Shown here: positions 8,272 through 17,524 of the stretch, piece by piece
Position numbering within the stretch: the first letter of the stretch is position 1
Layout of the letters: every line of letters begins with the position of its first letter
Origin: JAKQHY01 sp034429475
GTDB taxonomy: Bacteria; Chloroflexota; Anaerolineae; B4-G1; SLSP01
Assembly: GCA_034429475.1 (NCBI GenBank)
Contig: DAOUGD010000090.1
Span: 1 to 39,095, forward strand
DNA length: 39,095 bases
Direction of reading: 5' to 3'
Notes under the pieces: generated by a model
Seen by the model: only the letters and a program-made list of their open reading frames with translations
Told to the model about the DNA's origin: nothing
Databases searched by the model: none
Program-made: the position numbers and the translations under genes

Positions 8272-8304
8272 CAAATCCGGCGCGAAACTATCGCGCCGGA
8301 TTTG
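8272..8304 (-). terminator. Rho-independent terminator of the giant amidase gene
   Basis: A perfect 13-bp GC-rich stem (8272-8284 with 8292-8304) and a 7-base loop. On the minus strand it is followed by GTTTTG. It starts 25 bases after the stop of the large gene. The gap between 8118 and 8271 shows no gene. Confidence 0.8.
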
Positions 8305-8328
8305 TTGAGCTATAGAACCAATTCAGAC

Positions 8329-11300
8329 TCAGGGAGCGTTCCGTAATACTAATGGCAAGTAGATATAGTTTGCTCCTTGCCGGTAAACAGTAATATCGAG
8401 TCTTGTTGTGATCCCTCCTCCACAATTCTCCACGGTCAGCATGATGGGGTAAGTTCCCGGTGTGTCCCAACGGTAAAGCGCGATGGGTCCCTGTCCATTG
8501 GTCGGCGTCGGTGTCCAGGTGTAGGTGATGGGCGGGGTGGCGTCGGTGGGGGTGATGATGGAGTGAAAGGTGTAGAGTTCGCCGATGTAAAGGGAGCTAG
8601 TGATGTCAGTAGGGCCAACAATGCTCGCGTTCGTGACGGGCGCTGGGCACACGGTTGAGGTGATGACGATGTTGCTGGTGACAGTATAGGTTTCGCTTTC
8701 CGTGCTGACATTGACACTGACGGTCTTAAGACCAGGCAATAACCAAGAGAAGGCAGCAATGTCTAAAGCACTGGTATGACTGTGAACGACGGTAGGCGTG
8801 TAAGCTGAGCTATCGGTCTGCCAGACGTAGGTGAAGGTAGTCGTAGCAGCAAGGTTGGTGCTGGCGGTGAAGAGGTAGGTGGTGTCAATTATTCCCGTGT
8901 CTGGCCCAGAGACGGTAAACACAGCTTCAGGGGCGTACGCTGGGTACGGCTCACTGAGGTTGCCGAGTGTGTCTACGGCGCGCGCCCAGACGATGCGGTT
9001 ATCATTGAAGCCCCAAGTGGTTGTGGTGAAGGCATCGGTGATAGTGAGAACGCCGGTTTCCATTAGCGGGTCGTTGCTGAGGTAGACTGCTGCGACATCG
9101 GAAAGGTTATCGAAGACATGGACCGTGAGTAGGCGCGTCAGGGTGTTGCCCGCGGAGACATCCAGGTAAACGACGGGTGGTTCGGCGTCTATGTGTAAGG
9201 TGTCACTGTAGATTTCGGACTCATTCCCGTTGGCATCCCGATATTGGACGTAGAAGATAACCTCGGTTTGTGAGATGATCTCCAAAGGAACGCCTAATAC
9301 GTCGGTATAGGGATGCCAGGCGGCGGAGGTAAGCGTCGACTCGAAGCTCCAGCGCATCCCTGTGACTTCGGCGACGCTATCCCCTGCCCCCAGGTAAACG
9401 GTGGCAGTGAGGGTGTCCGGCCTGACTGCCCACATACCAAAGGCGCCGCCACCTTCCGGCCCGTGAACATCATATATGAATGTGATGGGCGTCGTCGCAG
9501 AAACATTGCCAGCCTGGTCGTATACGCGGCCATATACGGTGTATTCGCCATCTTCGCCCGAAGGCGGCATGTACCACACGATAGGCGCGTAAGGTATGCG
9601 GATTGCACCAGTGAAGGTGATGTTGTCGCTGAACTCTACGGCAACGATGGGTGTGCGGGCGTTGCGCACGGTGATGTAGATAGGCACACCGGCGTTGGCG
9701 GCGCGCGACGTGGCGCGGGTCAGTAGTGGCGTCGTATCTAGCTGCAAAGTGACGCTCGGTGCGCCGGTAACGTAGACGACGGAATCAAAGTAGGCTTTGT
9801 AAATTTGTCCTTGATCCGTCTGGAAGGCAGCATAGACGATTTGCGGCGTGACCGATGGCGTCGCGCTCGGCAAGGTCCAGGTGCGCGTGATGGCGTAAGG
9901 CTCCCAGGTGGCATTGGTGAAGGAAATGTCGCTACTCACCATCATCGAGATCGCGCGGGACGCGCACAGGTTCAGCGTCACGGTCAGTTGGTTGGTGAAG
10001 CCACTGCCGTTGTTGATGTGCAGGTACGGCGTCGCGCAGGTTGGCTGTGGCTCTGGGATGGGCGGGCAACCTGGGTCTGTGCAGGGCGTAGGAGGATAAA
10101 CCCAGGTAGGCCGTGATGGTTCAGCCGCCAGGAAGCCTGGTTGGTGTTGAAATTGCGCGCTGGTCAGCGTGGTGGTCATCGCCGGCAGGCCGATTTCGCC
10201 GAGGACACCGATCATGGTATAACTTACCGTTGTCGTGCCGCTAATAACACCAGCCATCACTGTGCCACTGTTACCGGAAGCGAACGCGCCATTGATGAAA
10301 TTGTAAGTATCGTAACCGGGAACGATGAGCGGAATGGCCTGGCTGCCGGCTTCCCAGCCCCAATTCAGAATGTAGCTCGCGCTGCTGACAATAGCGGAAT
10401 CGGCAATCTGTGAGAGTGTGCCGTGACCAATATAGGTGGTTGAGGTGTACGCACCCGCGCCGCTGCTTTGGTTTTCATCAAGCAGGCGATAGTTTTGTGA
10501 GCGTGGTTGCTGCAAACTGGTATCCAGGTAGATAGAATTGGAAATAATTTCCGACGCCCAACCGACGCCATCCCGCACCTGAATGTAGACCGGCCACCAG
10601 CGGCGACTGATCGGCGGGATTCTCCAATCCCTCCGCGCGAGGTAGGTTTCCCAATCCATCCACGTCAGGCCGTCCGTTGAGAAGCGCATGGCATAACACT
10701 CACTGCCGTTGGCGTCGTCGCAGAGCGCGTCGAGACGGATGAGCACCTGATTCGTCATTGTGATGCTGCCGTTGAAACCAAGGGCTGCCGTTGGCGGCGT
10801 GCCATCGTAGCGCTGGATGAAGCTCGTAGTCCAATCGGTGGCGAAATTGTCTACATTATCCACGCAACGTAGACGTAGGTAGCCAATGCAGGTTTCGTTA
10901 AGAGCGCACAGCGGGGTAAGATCGCTGTAGTGGTTTTCGGTAATGAAGGTGGTTCCAGTTCCATTTGGATCCTGTCCCCAGTAAACATAGCACCCCTTGA
11001 TTCCAGATCCCGCGTCATACGGCGGCGCCCAGAACACATCGAGCGTGTTGGTAGTGCTTTGCCAGACAGTACTGGTGATGCCTGCTGTGTGCGTCACTAC
11101 ACTTGGATTCTCCGGTGGGGTGATGTCGAGTTTAAAGTCAAACAGCGACACCCAGGCACTCCAGTTGCCTGCGACATCCCGCGCGCGTCCGCGCAGGATG
11201 TATGCGCCGGTGGGCACGCCGGCCGGCTGCGGCGTCCAGGTGCGCGGCTGCTCGGCCAGAATGCGCGCCGAAGCGATGGTATTGACGCCCTGGTCAAAGG

Positions 11301-14300
11301 AGAATTCAATGAATTCAGGGCCGGAGCCGGCATCCGTGACGGCATCCCAGGTGAAGGTGGGGGCGGAGATGCTGCGCTGCCAGACATTTGACTGCGCGCC
11401 GTGTGTTTCAAGGGCCATGGATGGCATAATGGGCGGCGTCTGGTCAATCTGGAACGTGAGGCTGCGGGTGGCTTCTGTGTTGCCCACGTTGTCTTTGGCA
11501 TAATATTCAATCGTATGTTGCCCGTCGTTGATTACATTGATCGTAGCGATGTTGCCATTCAACTTCTGCCACGCGCCGCCATCCACACGATACCAGATCT
11601 CTGCGACACCGACGCGGGCGTTGCCCGTTGCCCCATCCGTCGCAGTGAGCTGCACCGCCACCGGCTGCGTGAACCACACTGGCCACGGCCCAACACTGCC
11701 GTTGAGGCTGGCCTGCGTGGTGGGCGCATCAAAGTCAATGATAAGACCCAGTTTGCGGCTGTTGCGACAATGAGTTTGATTATCACAGGCACGGAAGTAA
11801 ACAGTGTTCTTGCCGGACATTCCCTCGCGGGCGTGCGACCAGTTTACACCATTATTCTGGCTAACTTTGCGGCCATCGTCGTCGCAATCATCGCATTTGA
11901 ATTCAATGGTCACTGGATCGCCTTCTGGATCATGTACTCCACCCGTGAAACTCCAGTTTCGCTCACTGGTTTGGATTTCATTATTGAAACTTTGTCCATT
12001 GGCAGCGTCGAAAGAAATATCGGGTGGTTTGTTGGTCGAAATAATCAGGAGACGTGCTGGCGACCAATCGGCTTCATCAGCGCCAGCGGCGCGCACAGAC
12101 CAGTATAAATCTTGATTTTCCCACGTTGCATCAAACGTAATGGTTTTATCTGTATCATCTTCTTCTTTGTCTACAACGGTTTTGCCTCCTGAACTCATAT
12201 CAGGCACGGTTTTGACACGCAAGGTGTAACCGTCATGGGCACAGTTCACATTATCCCATTCAAACTTAACCGTGCGACTATCTGAAATGTATCCGTGGTC
12301 AGGACTATCAATGTTGGGGGCTGGACAGGCGGAAACATCATCATTTCTAGAATTAGATGATTTGACAGTCTTGCCAAAATCCAAATCAGCGTACCACTCG
12401 CCGGAATGACCATCTACTGTTAAATCTCTATCAGAAAGCGCAACATGCAGGTGCCGTCCCGTGCCACTTCCACAAGCATCTGCGAATCCGCCACAACTAC
12501 TACCATTCTTCTCACAATATAGATCGCCTAAATAGGTTCCCAATCCTACTACATCACCTTTCTCAACTTGCAGTGAGTCTTTGTCCAGATGGCCGTAAAG
12601 GATTTCACCCTCTGGATGATCTATCCAGAGGTTAGCTGTATCTTCACATTTTTCAATCTTGGTGACAGTGCCGCTGGACATAGATAATACCCAAGCATCT
12701 TTATTGGCATTACTATGAAAGGTGGGCTGGAAATCCAAACAGTTTTTATTACCATAGCCGTCACTATGCCATCCATCCAACCCTATACGATACCAACTGT
12801 TTTGGCTTTTGTCCCAGGGCAGTTTATAAGAATAGGTAACCTGTGGTGCATCGATCCAGAACTGCATTATTGCGCCGCCCCCGTTTTCATAATATTCGAT
12901 TTTAAGACTATGATCGCCGGCACTGAGATTCCGATCTACGGTGTATTCGGCTGCGCCATGGTCAAACCACTTATCAATCACTAAAGTGTTGTCAATCCAC
13001 AAGCGGACACCATCATCGCTCCGCACATGAAAGCGGTAGTTACTTGCATTGAAAGTAACGGTGCGTGTCCAGCGTGCCGAAAACTGATCATTGAGTACAC
13101 TGCCTCCCGGTCCTCCAGTTCCCCAATTGAAGTTTACACTACTATCATTACGACACATTACAGCATAACCATTCAGCGAGCGGTTGTTCCAATACTCGCC
13201 TTTCCACCCCGTAATCGTTGGACAGGAGACTCCGCCGTGATATTGTACCAATCCTTCATTGATTGCCGCCATAGCAATAGCCCGAAAGGTAGCATTTTGC
13301 AGTGCCGTATTATCCGATGGGACATCCATAAAAGCTAATTCCACAATCACAGCCGGCCCATGAAAACGCCGGTTTTCGCCATAATATGAACCATTAAAGC
13401 CTTTGACACCACGGTCACACCAACCCGCATCCCATCGTTCGCGGATACGTTGAATTAGTTTGCCATGAATAGCTTGGGCTAAAGCTAAACTTTGTACCTG
13501 ATAGCCATTGTCTGTGTTATATAAAGTTTCTGTGCCATGACTATTGCAATTGGCAGCACCTCCTCCGTTATTATGAATACTGACCATACTGTTTGCGCCT
13601 ATCCAGTTAGCATATTCTGGACGTGCCGCAATATCATGATCAGCAGCAGGGCAGTTACCTGATACACAAGTGTCGGAATAAGGTAGCGGTCGCCATACAG
13701 TTTCCGGTGCTCCTAGACTACGAACATACTCACTGGCCCCCATCCGCCACCAAGCATAACCACTGGAATGATTACCTGCGCTTTTATTCACCTGCCGGGT
13801 TGGACGTGAGCTGCCCCCACTGGCAATCACAAAACGGTTCAAGTCAGCTACCAAATCAAGATTGATGAAATCTTCTGTCCCATAGTTATTGCTGTTTTGT
13901 AGATACCATCCCCCACTAGCCCTTGTATAGTATCCATGCCCTGGACTGAGCACAATTTTTTGACCTTGAATACCATTGATTGATTGAGAGGCATTTGAAA
14001 GGAGTGATTCGCTGCCTTCAAGTATTTCGCTTTGGGGTAGCATTTCTTCAAGTGGTTTGCCATCTATCAGAATGTAATATTCAATGTTTAAGCCTTGCAG
14101 TCCGCTTATTTGGTACAGACTATTACTGACTTGTAAATCAATCATATGTAGTAATTCACCCCATTGATTTTCCCCTAAGCTCATTCCATTAATCAAATCT
14201 AGTGTGATGATTCGTCCGTCAAATTTTAGTGAACGCAAAGCGATTGATAGTGATTTGTTATCATCACCACCATCTCTCAAGGAAAAGGCTGTTATCCCCA

Positions 14301-14598
14301 GTTGCACAGCTTCCACCAACGGTGTCTCTAGCTCAGGTAACAGGCCTGTAGGAAAAAGAGTTGGTATATATTCTGTGTCTGTATAGATTTGATCAAGTTG
14401 AATATCCTCAGTAGGTGTAGGAATTTCAGGAACTGGGTCTACCTCAACAGGCAAAGTAAATGGTGTGCCAACCGATAACATAGTCTGGCTGGTGGCGGCA
14501 AGACTACGAGACACAGGATCTACACCAAACACTCCCATAAACAAACTAAGACATGTGCTAGCCAATACAATGGTCTTGAAAGTGATTATAACTTTCAT
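8329..14598 (-). CDS. Giant secreted protein: amidase_3, PA14, M23-like peptidase, Ig-like repeats
   Basis: About 2089 residues. The ATG at 14598 has AAGGAGG eight bases upstream, and the first 40 residues form a signal peptide. A GerMN-like part (about 115-190) precedes an N-acetylmuramoyl-L-alanine amidase domain (about 210-455: zinc histidines in SPGHGYY and SIHNNGG, glutamates in GTEDF and VIVELAFM). Next are a PA14 domain (about 464-583, DDGVRLWIDNTLV), an M23/LytM-like domain (about 619-723, GRHLHVAL), then a long series of Ig/fibronectin-like domains and two PKD-like domains. The C-terminus ends in IYLPLVLRNAP. It probably cleaves the peptide-glycan link, and perhaps cross-bridges, in cell walls outside the cell. 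The N-terminal half is clearly AT-richer than the repeat half, with a shift near 11.75 kb, suggesting fusion of parts of different origin. Confidence 0.9.
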   Translation of the reverse strand: MKVIITFKTIVLASTCLSLFMGVFGVDPVSRSLAATSQTMLSVGTPFTLPVEVDPVPEIPTPTEDIQLDQIYTDTEYIPTLFPTGLLPELETPLVEAVQLGITAFSLRDGGDDNKSLSIALRSLKFDGRIITLDLINGMSLGENQWGELLHMIDLQVSNSLYQISGLQGLNIEYYILIDGKPLEEMLPQSEILEGSESLLSNASQSINGIQGQKIVLSPGHGYYTRASGGWYLQNSNNYGTEDFINLDLVADLNRFVIASGGSSRPTRQVNKSAGNHSSGYAWWRMGASEYVRSLGAPETVWRPLPYSDTCVSGNCPAADHDIAARPEYANWIGANSMVSIHNNGGGAANCNSHGTETLYNTDNGYQVQSLALAQAIHGKLIQRIRERWDAGWCDRGVKGFNGSYYGENRRFHGPAVIVELAFMDVPSDNTALQNATFRAIAMAAINEGLVQYHGGVSCPTITGWKGEYWNNRSLNGYAVMCRNDSSVNFNWGTGGPGGSVLNDQFSARWTRTVTFNASNYRFHVRSDDGVRLWIDNTLVIDKWFDHGAAEYTVDRNLSAGDHSLKIEYYENGGGAIMQFWIDAPQVTYSYKLPWDKSQNSWYRIGLDGWHSDGYGNKNCLDFQPTFHSNANKDAWVLSMSSGTVTKIEKCEDTANLWIDHPEGEILYGHLDKDSLQVEKGDVVGLGTYLGDLYCEKNGSSCGGFADACGSGTGRHLHVALSDRDLTVDGHSGEWYADLDFGKTVKSSNSRNDDVSACPAPNIDSPDHGYISDSRTVKFEWDNVNCAHDGYTLRVKTVPDMSSGGKTVVDKEEDDTDKTITFDATWENQDLYWSVRAAGADEADWSPARLLIISTNKPPDISFDAANGQSFNNEIQTSERNWSFTGGVHDPEGDPVTIEFKCDDCDDDGRKVSQNNGVNWSHAREGMSGKNTVYFRACDNQTHCRNSRKLGLIIDFDAPTTQASLNGSVGPWPVWFTQPVAVQLTATDGATGNARVGVAEIWYRVDGGAWQKLNGNIATINVINDGQHTIEYYAKDNVGNTEATRSLTFQIDQTPPIMPSMALETHGAQSNVWQRSISAPTFTWDAVTDAGSGPEFIEFSFDQGVNTIASARILAEQPRTWTPQPAGVPTGAYILRGRARDVAGNWSAWVSLFDFKLDITPPENPSVVTHTAGITSTVWQSTTNTLDVFWAPPYDAGSGIKGCYVYWGQDPNGTGTTFITENHYSDLTPLCALNETCIGYLRLRCVDNVDNFATDWTTSFIQRYDGTPPTAALGFNGSITMTNQVLIRLDALCDDANGSECYAMRFSTDGLTWMDWETYLARRDWRIPPISRRWWPVYIQVRDGVGWASEIISNSIYLDTSLQQPRSQNYRLLDENQSSGAGAYTSTTYIGHGTLSQIADSAIVSSASYILNWGWEAGSQAIPLIVPGYDTYNFINGAFASGNSGTVMAGVISGTTTVSYTMIGVLGEIGLPAMTTTLTSAQFQHQPGFLAAEPSRPTWVYPPTPCTDPGCPPIPEPQPTCATPYLHINNGSGFTNQLTVTLNLCASRAISMMVSSDISFTNATWEPYAITRTWTLPSATPSVTPQIVYAAFQTDQGQIYKAYFDSVVYVTGAPSVTLQLDTTPLLTRATSRAANAGVPIYITVRNARTPIVAVEFSDNITFTGAIRIPYAPIVWYMPPSGEDGEYTVYGRVYDQAGNVSATTPITFIYDVHGPEGGGAFGMWAVRPDTLTATVYLGAGDSVAEVTGMRWSFESTLTSAAWHPYTDVLGVPLEIISQTEVIFYVQYRDANGNESEIYSDTLHIDAEPPVVYLDVSAGNTLTRLLTVHVFDNLSDVAAVYLSNDPLMETGVLTITDAFTTTTWGFNDNRIVWARAVDTLGNLSEPYPAYAPEAVFTVSGPDTGIIDTTYLFTASTNLAATTTFTYVWQTDSSAYTPTVVHSHTSALDIAAFSWLLPGLKTVSVNVSTESETYTVTSNIVITSTVCPAPVTNASIVGPTDITSSLYIGELYTFHSIITPTDATPPITYTWTPTPTNGQGPIALYRWDTPGTYPIMLTVENCGGGITTRLDITVYRQGANYIYLPLVLRNAP

Positions 14599-14680
14599 AT
14601 TAATCAACCTCCTTGTCTTGCTGAATTCTATCTAAACTAAATCATTCTCATCTTCTCAATAGTTGGTATAGTTAATGGCA

Positions 14681-14731
14681 TAGCCGCGATTTCCAGGTCA
14701 TTAGAAGCACATGAAATGGATTTCGCGGCTA
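14681..14731. repeat. Imperfect inverted repeat between two secreted-protein genes
   Basis: TAGCCGCGATTTCCA (14681-14695) pairs with TGGATTTCGCGGCTA (14717-14731), 13 of 15 positions, with a 21-base loop. It may be a weak terminator or attenuator after the tail-collar gene, but no T-run follows on the minus strand. Confidence 0.45.
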
Positions 14732-14765
14732 TTTCACTTTTTGCAATGCGGACCAAAGGTGGTTT

Positions 14766-15857
14766 TTAATATTTGATGATAAACAAAACCGTCACGTTTT
14801 CGGGGCGCGTTTCCATGCCGTAGCGAACTGCGCCTCCCATAGACTCAACCGGATCACCCAGAACGACGGAAGCAGCTTCAGTTAAACGCCTGTCTGTGTG
14901 ATCATTGACGGCTGTATCTGTACCAGAGCCGGAGGGTATTTCTTCTTCATCCTTCCAAGTGCCATAATAATGTTGATGACCTCCATTACTTTCTGTATGC
15001 TTATGTGCCTGCATAATATCCCCTTCACACGATCCTACCGCCGCGCCGGTATTCCCGCCGGCATTGCAGGCCACGCGGCTCGCGGCGTCTTCATCACGGC
15101 CCGTTCCGCCGTCCGGCCCACGCAAAAAGCGTCCTTGCAAATCTGGCAGGTTGAAGGTGGTGCTGCCATCGCCTGCGCCCCAGAATGTCCCAATTGCCGC
15201 AAATAATGCGGGGTACTGCGCCCGGCTCACCGCCCTCCCATCGCATATCAAGTATCCTTCAGGCGCAGTCGCGCCGCCGAAAGCGTCAATCACACCGGCC
15301 GGCGTCGCATCCGGCACAGCCGCCAGGGTCTGGCTGATAATCTCGGCGGCGGTCAGGCCGTTCAATTTCCCGGCGTTGAGCGCATAGTTGGCGCTGGACG
15401 CATAGGGCGCGCTGCCCAATTGCACACGCGGCGTCATTTCGTTGTCAGTGTCTACCGTGATCCCCAGCCATAGTGAACCATGCTCCTGGAGCAATGTATG
15501 CGAAATCGGCGTCAGGCTGCCGAGCATCACGTTGAACAGCCCATCGCTTACCTTGATGCTGTTCGGGCCGATATAGTGTTCTGTCCACAAGGGATAGGCT
15601 TCAAGGCCGGGAGAATCGTACAGACGGAACGTCATCGGATAAGTGCCGGTCAATGGATTGCCGGTCGCGTTGGCCAGACGACCTTGATACGGCATAACCT
15701 GCGGCACACTGGCCGGCGCGTTGGCCGATTTCGCCAGCGTGAGCATCCCGCTCGCTTGCGCCCACACCACCACGCCGATCAACACCAACGTAAACAGCAT
15801 ATTGCCCCGTGAAGGCAGCCACTTCGCCACTCCCTGAATCCCACTCTGCTTTTCCAT
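14766..15857 (-). CDS. Exported phage tail-collar-domain protein
   Basis: About 363 residues from the ATG at 15857, which follows AAGGAGG at seven bases; a start at 15896 lacks such a site. A hydrophobic segment (about 19-36, MLFTLVLIGVVVWAQASG) is a signal peptide or anchor. A beta-rich region (about 45-165) with MPYQGRLANATGNPLTGTY is of the kind found in Chloroflexota surface proteins. A tail-collar domain follows (about 186-245, GYLICDGRAVSRAQYPALF, then GDGSTTFNLPDLQGRFLRG) and an H-rich tail ends the protein. Tail-collar domains form the tip of phage fibres; here the signal segment suggests a cell-surface adhesin or fibre. It lies upstream of the giant amidase gene in the same direction, 167 bases apart. 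Confidence 0.8.
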   Translation of the reverse strand: MEKQSGIQGVAKWLPSRGNMLFTLVLIGVVVWAQASGMLTLAKSANAPASVPQVMPYQGRLANATGNPLTGTYPMTFRLYDSPGLEAYPLWTEHYIGPNSIKVSDGLFNVMLGSLTPISHTLLQEHGSLWLGITVDTDNEMTPRVQLGSAPYASSANYALNAGKLNGLTAAEIISQTLAAVPDATPAGVIDAFGGATAPEGYLICDGRAVSRAQYPALFAAIGTFWGAGDGSTTFNLPDLQGRFLRGPDGGTGRDEDAASRVACNAGGNTGAAVGSCEGDIMQAHKHTESNGGHQHYYGTWKDEEEIPSGSGTDTAVNDHTDRRLTEAASVVLGDPVESMGGAVRYGMETRPENVTVLFIIKY

Positions 15858-15901
15858 CGTCAAACCTCCTTGAATTTGAAATTTTGAATGTTTCACCTAT
15901 C

Positions 15902-15958
15902 ATTATGCAATAACCCGTTTGTCAATGTCAATGAACAAGTTTGTCAATTCCTTGTCAA
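15902..15958 (-). promoter_or_regulatory. Promoter region with four TTGACA motifs
   Basis: TTGACA occurs four times on the minus strand (15958-15953, 15947-15942, 15931-15926, 15925-15920). The third copy has CATAAT (15907-15902) 18 bases downstream, a good promoter for the tail-collar gene. The remaining copies may be repeats of a regulator site. Confidence 0.5.
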
Positions 15959-16026
15959 CGCCGCTGACGCTTTCACCCCACGGATGGCGGAGATTCTGTT
16001 TCAACCCGACAAACTTGTGGTATGAT
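15935..16026 (+). promoter_or_regulatory. 11-bp inverted repeat and extended -10 promoter before the STAND genes
   Basis: ACAAGTTTGTC (15935-15945) and GACAAACTTGT (16008-16018) are exact inverses 62 bases apart in the divergent intergenic region. The right arm runs into an extended -10, TGGTATGAT (16018-16026), pointing at the leader and STAND genes. No clear -35 is seen. A dimeric regulator could loop this region and control both directions; that is inference. Confidence 0.4.
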
Positions 16027-16073
16027 GCAATTAACAATGGTACACGACTTCCCTTGCATAAGGAGGCGAAAAA

Positions 16074-16145
16074 ATGACAGTCCAAACCCTTCTGAACCGA
16101 AATTCCCCCCTGACGAACCATGAGCGACGAGACAACAGCCTATGA
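16074..16145 (+). CDS. 23-codon leader ORF coupled to the STAND gene
   Basis: The ATG at 16074 has AGGAGG seven bases upstream, by far the best ribosome-binding site in the area, and the frame stays open for 23 codons to a TGA at 16143. This stop overlaps the ATG of the STAND NTPase (ATGA at 16142-16145). The STAND gene has no Shine-Dalgarno sequence of its own, so its translation probably depends on ribosomes finishing this leader. The peptide (MTVQTLLNRNSPL...) resembles nothing known to me, and its product may not matter. Confidence 0.5.
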   Translation: MTVQTLLNRNSPLTNHERRDNSL

Positions 16146-17524
16146 CCACTGCCAATAAGCACCATCCTTTGGGCGACCTCATCACCCAACACTTACAACG
16201 TCAGCCCGGATTAACGCAGCGCCGGCTGGCCGAGGAAAGCGGCCTTGATCCGGGCGTCGTCTCGGCGATGTGCCGGGGCAAACGGCTTACCGGAGACCTG
16301 GCGCGCGAGCGCGTGCTAAAGCTCATTCTGGGACTGGCGCGGCTGGGCGTGTTGACCTACGCCGATGAAGCCGATGCCTTGCTTGACGCCGCCGGCAAAT
16401 CTGCTCTGGCCGAAGGGGAACGTTTGGGGCTGGATGTGGTGGTGCAGCGCGAAGTGCGCGCCTATTTGTGCCCTCGCCCAAAGCCCGAAATCTCCGCCTC
16501 ACTCCGTGGCGGTCATCTGCCCCAGCCAGAGTATTTGCGGTTGATAGGCGGGGCCGCCATCGAGCAAAAACTGCGGGCGCGCCTGTGCGATCCCGACGGC
16601 CCGCGCTTTATCAGCCTGGAAGGGTTGGGGGGCATCGGCAAGACCGCGCTCGCGCACAAGGTCGCCGCGGATATGCTCCATCAGGGGTGCTGGCAGGATG
16701 TGCTGTGGGTCAGCGCGCGCCAGGAATACTTCAACGAGGGCGTCTGGCTGGCGGCCGACCCGACGCGCACCCTCATCGAGATCGTCAACCGCCTGGCAGA
16801 ACAGGTCGCTATGCTGCGGCCCATGCCCACCGAGGACAAACTAAGGGCCTTGCAGCCGCTTTTTACCGCGGCGCCCTATCTGGTGGTGATTGACAACCTG
16901 GAAACGGTGGCCGAATTGGATCACCTGCTCCCCCAACTCCAGCCTTTGGCCGGCGCCACCCGGTTCCTGCTCACCAGCCGGGAGACGCTGGCGCGTTTCC
17001 CTTATGTGTACACCCTCAAAGTGCCGGAACTTTCCCCGGCGGATAGCGCCGCACTGGTCACAGGGGAATGTGAGCGCCACAGCCTGCCGGTGGCCGATCC
17101 GGCGCTGGTTGCTGCCCGGCTTTATGCCGTTGTGGGCGGCAACCCCCTCGCCCTCAAACTGGCGACAGCGCAGCTCGGCCATTGCCCGCTCGACACCATC
17201 CTGGCCGACCTGGAACGTCCCACGCACCCGGAGCAGGCGGCGCGGCTCTACCAGCACATCTACCGGCGCACGTGGGAACTGCTCATGCCACCGGCTCGCG
17301 CCCTGCTGCTTTCCCTGTTGACCATGGATCCGGCCGGCGAGGACTTTGCCTTCATCCAGGAACAAAGCGGCCTGGATGAACTGACCTTTACCGCCGCCGT
17401 GAAGGAATTGCGCGCCTATTCCCTGCTGGAAACCTATTTCTGGAAGGACGCCCTGCGCTATGGCCTGCATCGCCTGACCGTCACCTTTCTCCACACGGAT
17501 GTACTGCGACAATGGATGAGCTAA
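16142..17524 (+). CDS. STAND (NB-ARC/AP-ATPase-type) NTPase with N-terminal HTH
   Basis: A 460-residue protein. Residues about 10-50 form a helix-turn-helix (LTQRRLAEESGLDPGVVSAM). An NB-ARC-like NTPase follows, with the P-loop LEGLGGIGKTALA (about 159), Walker B YLVVIDNLE (about 245), the sensor region FLLTSRETLA and the GNPLALKLA motif of STAND ATPases, then a winged helix. STAND proteins switch on ligand binding and act as regulators or in defence. The sensor domain appears to be in the next gene, which overlaps by 13 bases, so this may be a two-gene STAND protein or a frameshifted single one. The start at 16142 overlaps a leader ORF stop. Confidence 0.85.
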   Translation: MTTANKHHPLGDLITQHLQRQPGLTQRRLAEESGLDPGVVSAMCRGKRLTGDLARERVLKLILGLARLGVLTYADEADALLDAAGKSALAEGERLGLDVVVQREVRAYLCPRPKPEISASLRGGHLPQPEYLRLIGGAAIEQKLRARLCDPDGPRFISLEGLGGIGKTALAHKVAADMLHQGCWQDVLWVSARQEYFNEGVWLAADPTRTLIEIVNRLAEQVAMLRPMPTEDKLRALQPLFTAAPYLVVIDNLETVAELDHLLPQLQPLAGATRFLLTSRETLARFPYVYTLKVPELSPADSAALVTGECERHSLPVADPALVAARLYAVVGGNPLALKLATAQLGHCPLDTILADLERPTHPEQAARLYQHIYRRTWELLMPPARALLLSLLTMDPAGEDFAFIQEQSGLDELTFTAAVKELRAYSLLETYFWKDALRYGLHRLTVTFLHTDVLRQWMS

